Assembly (NCBI GenBank): GCA_945873675.1 | Contig: CAMCEP010000188.1 | Span: 1-5,885 of the forward strand | Length of the DNA stretch: 5,885 nucleotides | Origin: Asaia bogorensis | GTDB lineage: Bacteria > Pseudomonadota > Alphaproteobacteria > Acetobacterales > Acetobacteraceae | Direction: 5' to 3' | Shown here: piece by piece, positions 4,600-5,885 of the stretch | Numbering within the stretch: the stretch's first letter is position 1 | How the letters are laid out: every line of letters starts with the position of its first letter | Translations under genes and position numbers: made by a program | Notes under the pieces: generated by a model | Database searches by the model: none | What the model was told of the DNA's origin: nothing | Seen by the model: the letters and a program-made list of their open reading frames with translations, nothing else

Positions 4600-5885
4600 A
4601 TGGCCTTTCATCGCCGCAATTCCACAAATGCCCCAAGCCCTTGCGGCTGTGGCGCTACGCACACGGGCTTCGCCTGTGAAGCGGCGCCGGCCGATGGCAC
4701 CGGGGCTTTTGGGGAAGTCGCTCAGGAAGCGGTATTGCGCGCGGCCTTCCCGCAGGCCGCAACTCGGCGCGCACTGATCAATACGCTTGGCGCGGGGACG
4801 CTGTTTGCGGCGCTGGATAGCGTGTTTCCGCTGGCCCGCGCGCGGGAGGCCTTGGCGCAGGGCGGTGGCGCGCCAGAAAAGCGCGACCTAAAAATCGGCT
4901 TCATCCCCATCACCTGCGCGACGCCCATCATCATGGCCGATCCCATGGGCTTCTATAGGCGCAACGGCCTGAATGTAGAGGTGATCCGCACCGCTGGCTG
5001 GGCCGTGATCCGCGATAAATCCATCGCGCGCGAATATGACGCGGCGCATATGCTCTCCCCCATGCCGCTGGCGATGTCGCTTGGCGTTGGCGTGGCGCAG
5101 CCCGTGCCCTGGGCGGTGGCGGCGATTGAAAACACCAATGGCCAGGCGATTACGCTTGCGAATAAGCACAAGGAAAAGCGTGACCCCAAGGATTGGAAGG
5201 GCTTCCGCTTCGCCGTGCCGTTTGATTTTTCCATGCACAATTATCTGCTGCGCGCCTATGTCGCCGAAGCTGGGCTTGATCCTGACCGCGACATCCAAAT
5301 CCGCTCGGTTCCGCCGCCTGAAATGGTCGCAAATCTGCGCGCCGATAACATTGATGGCTTCCTGGGCCCCGATCCCTTCAACCAGCGCGCTGTCTTTGAT
5401 GGCGTTGGCTTTATTCATGTGCTGACCAAGGAATTCTGGGATGGTCACCCGTGCTGCGCCTTTGCTGTGCCGCGCGGCATGATGACCGAAGCGCCCAATA
5501 CCTTTGCTGCCCTGATGCGTTCCATTGTTGAAGCAACCGCCTATGCTTCCAAGGCTGAAAACCGGCGTGAAGTGGCGCAGGCGATTTCTGGGCAGAATTA
5601 CCTGAACCAGCCGCCCACCGTGGTGGAACAGGTGCTGACCGGCACCTTCGCCGATGGGCTTGGCCGCGTGCAGCGCGTGCCGGACCGGATCAATTTCGAT
5701 CCCTTCCCCTGGCATTCCATGGCCGTGTGGATTCTGACGCAAATGAAGCGCTGGGGACAAATCCGTGGGGATGTGGATTACGCGGCCGTTGCGCAGCAGG
5801 TGTTTCTGGCGACTGACGCCGCGAAGGCGATGCGTGAGCTTGGGATGACCGTGCCGGCGAGTGCATCGCGCACGCATCGCATTTT
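4600..5885 (+). CDS. CmpA/NrtA-family ABC transporter substrate-binding protein (3' end beyond window)
   Basis: An open frame of 428 codons from ATG 4600 to the right edge with no stop, so the last residues are missing. It is the binding protein of a nitrate/nitrite/cyanate- or bicarbonate-type ABC importer. Residues 97-112 (LKIGFIPITCATPIIM), EYDAAHMLSPMP (about 145-156), VANLRADNIDGF and GPDPFNQRAVFDG, and the late AVWILTQMKRWGQI helix are characteristic of this family. The start of the protein is a twin-arginine-type signal: TRRALIN (55-61), a hydrophobic core to about residue 78, then an A-rich cleavage region before about 87. Folded export to the periplasm is therefore expected. Ahead of it is an unusual 54-residue segment with C15, C17, H21 and C26. 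A permease and an ATPase would be expected downstream. A candidate sigma-54 promoter precedes it. Nitrate versus other anions cannot be decided from sequence alone. Confidence 0.9.
   Translation, partial: MAFHRRNSTNAPSPCGCGATHTGFACEAAPADGTGAFGEVAQEAVLRAAFPQAATRRALINTLGAGTLFAALDSVFPLARAREALAQGGGAPEKRDLKIGFIPITCATPIIMADPMGFYRRNGLNVEVIRTAGWAVIRDKSIAREYDAAHMLSPMPLAMSLGVGVAQPVPWAVAAIENTNGQAITLANKHKEKRDPKDWKGFRFAVPFDFSMHNYLLRAYVAEAGLDPDRDIQIRSVPPPEMVANLRADNIDGFLGPDPFNQRAVFDGVGFIHVLTKEFWDGHPCCAFAVPRGMMTEAPNTFAALMRSIVEATAYASKAENRREVAQAISGQNYLNQPPTVVEQVLTGTFADGLGRVQRVPDRINFDPFPWHSMAVWILTQMKRWGQIRGDVDYAAVAQQVFLATDAAKAMRELGMTVPASASRTHRI

Noticed and set aside
4888..5877. Long minus-strand open frame (about 329 codons)
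   Set aside because: It is antisense to the CmpA/NrtA gene, whose plus-strand product matches its family throughout. Long antisense frames are common in GC-rich genes, and this product resembles no known family.

Overview
The window looks like chromosome from a GC-rich alphaproteobacterium, most likely Rhodospirillales/Acetobacteraceae. That is inferred from codon use, a TTGAC/CTAT-type tRNA promoter, an alphaproteobacterial-looking two-palindrome intergenic repeat, and a CmpA/NrtA-type binding protein with a Tat leader. No taxonomic search was possible.

Layout, left to right: (1) the last codons of what is probably an OmpR-type response regulator, overlapping by 8 nt an EnvZ-like membrane sensor histidine kinase (+). 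(2) A 105-bp convergent gap almost filled by two palindromes that together resemble a RIME-type intergenic mosaic element. (3) A minus-strand pair, an MFS carrier followed 22 nt later by an aspartate/glutamate-racemase-superfamily protein, read leftwards from a promoter region with a clean TTGCGC/GCGCAA dyad. (4) tRNA-His(GTG) on the plus strand with its own strong promoter. (5) An SDR-fold protein with an intact nucleotide-binding motif but all four canonical catalytic residues replaced, ending in a strong hairpin terminator. (6) A 191-bp regulatory gap with a candidate sigma-54 promoter. (7) A CmpA/NrtA-family ABC-transporter substrate-binding protein that runs off the right edge, with a cysteine-rich segment ahead of a twin-arginine signal.

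How the parts may work together: the two-component genes form one signalling unit. The MFS carrier and racemase-like enzyme look like an uptake-plus-metabolism pair for a small carboxylic acid or amino acid. The CmpA/NrtA gene looks like the first gene of a nitrogen-regulated (NtrC/sigma-54) nitrate-type uptake operon continuing beyond the window. The SDR gene stands alone behind the tRNA and may be partly fed by tRNA read-through. No mobile element with a transposase or integrase, no CRISPR array and no clear novel multi-gene system was seen. The most unusual items are the catalytically degenerate SDR, the one-cysteine racemase homologue, the two-palindrome element, and the sigma-54 site together with the Cys-rich pre-Tat leader.
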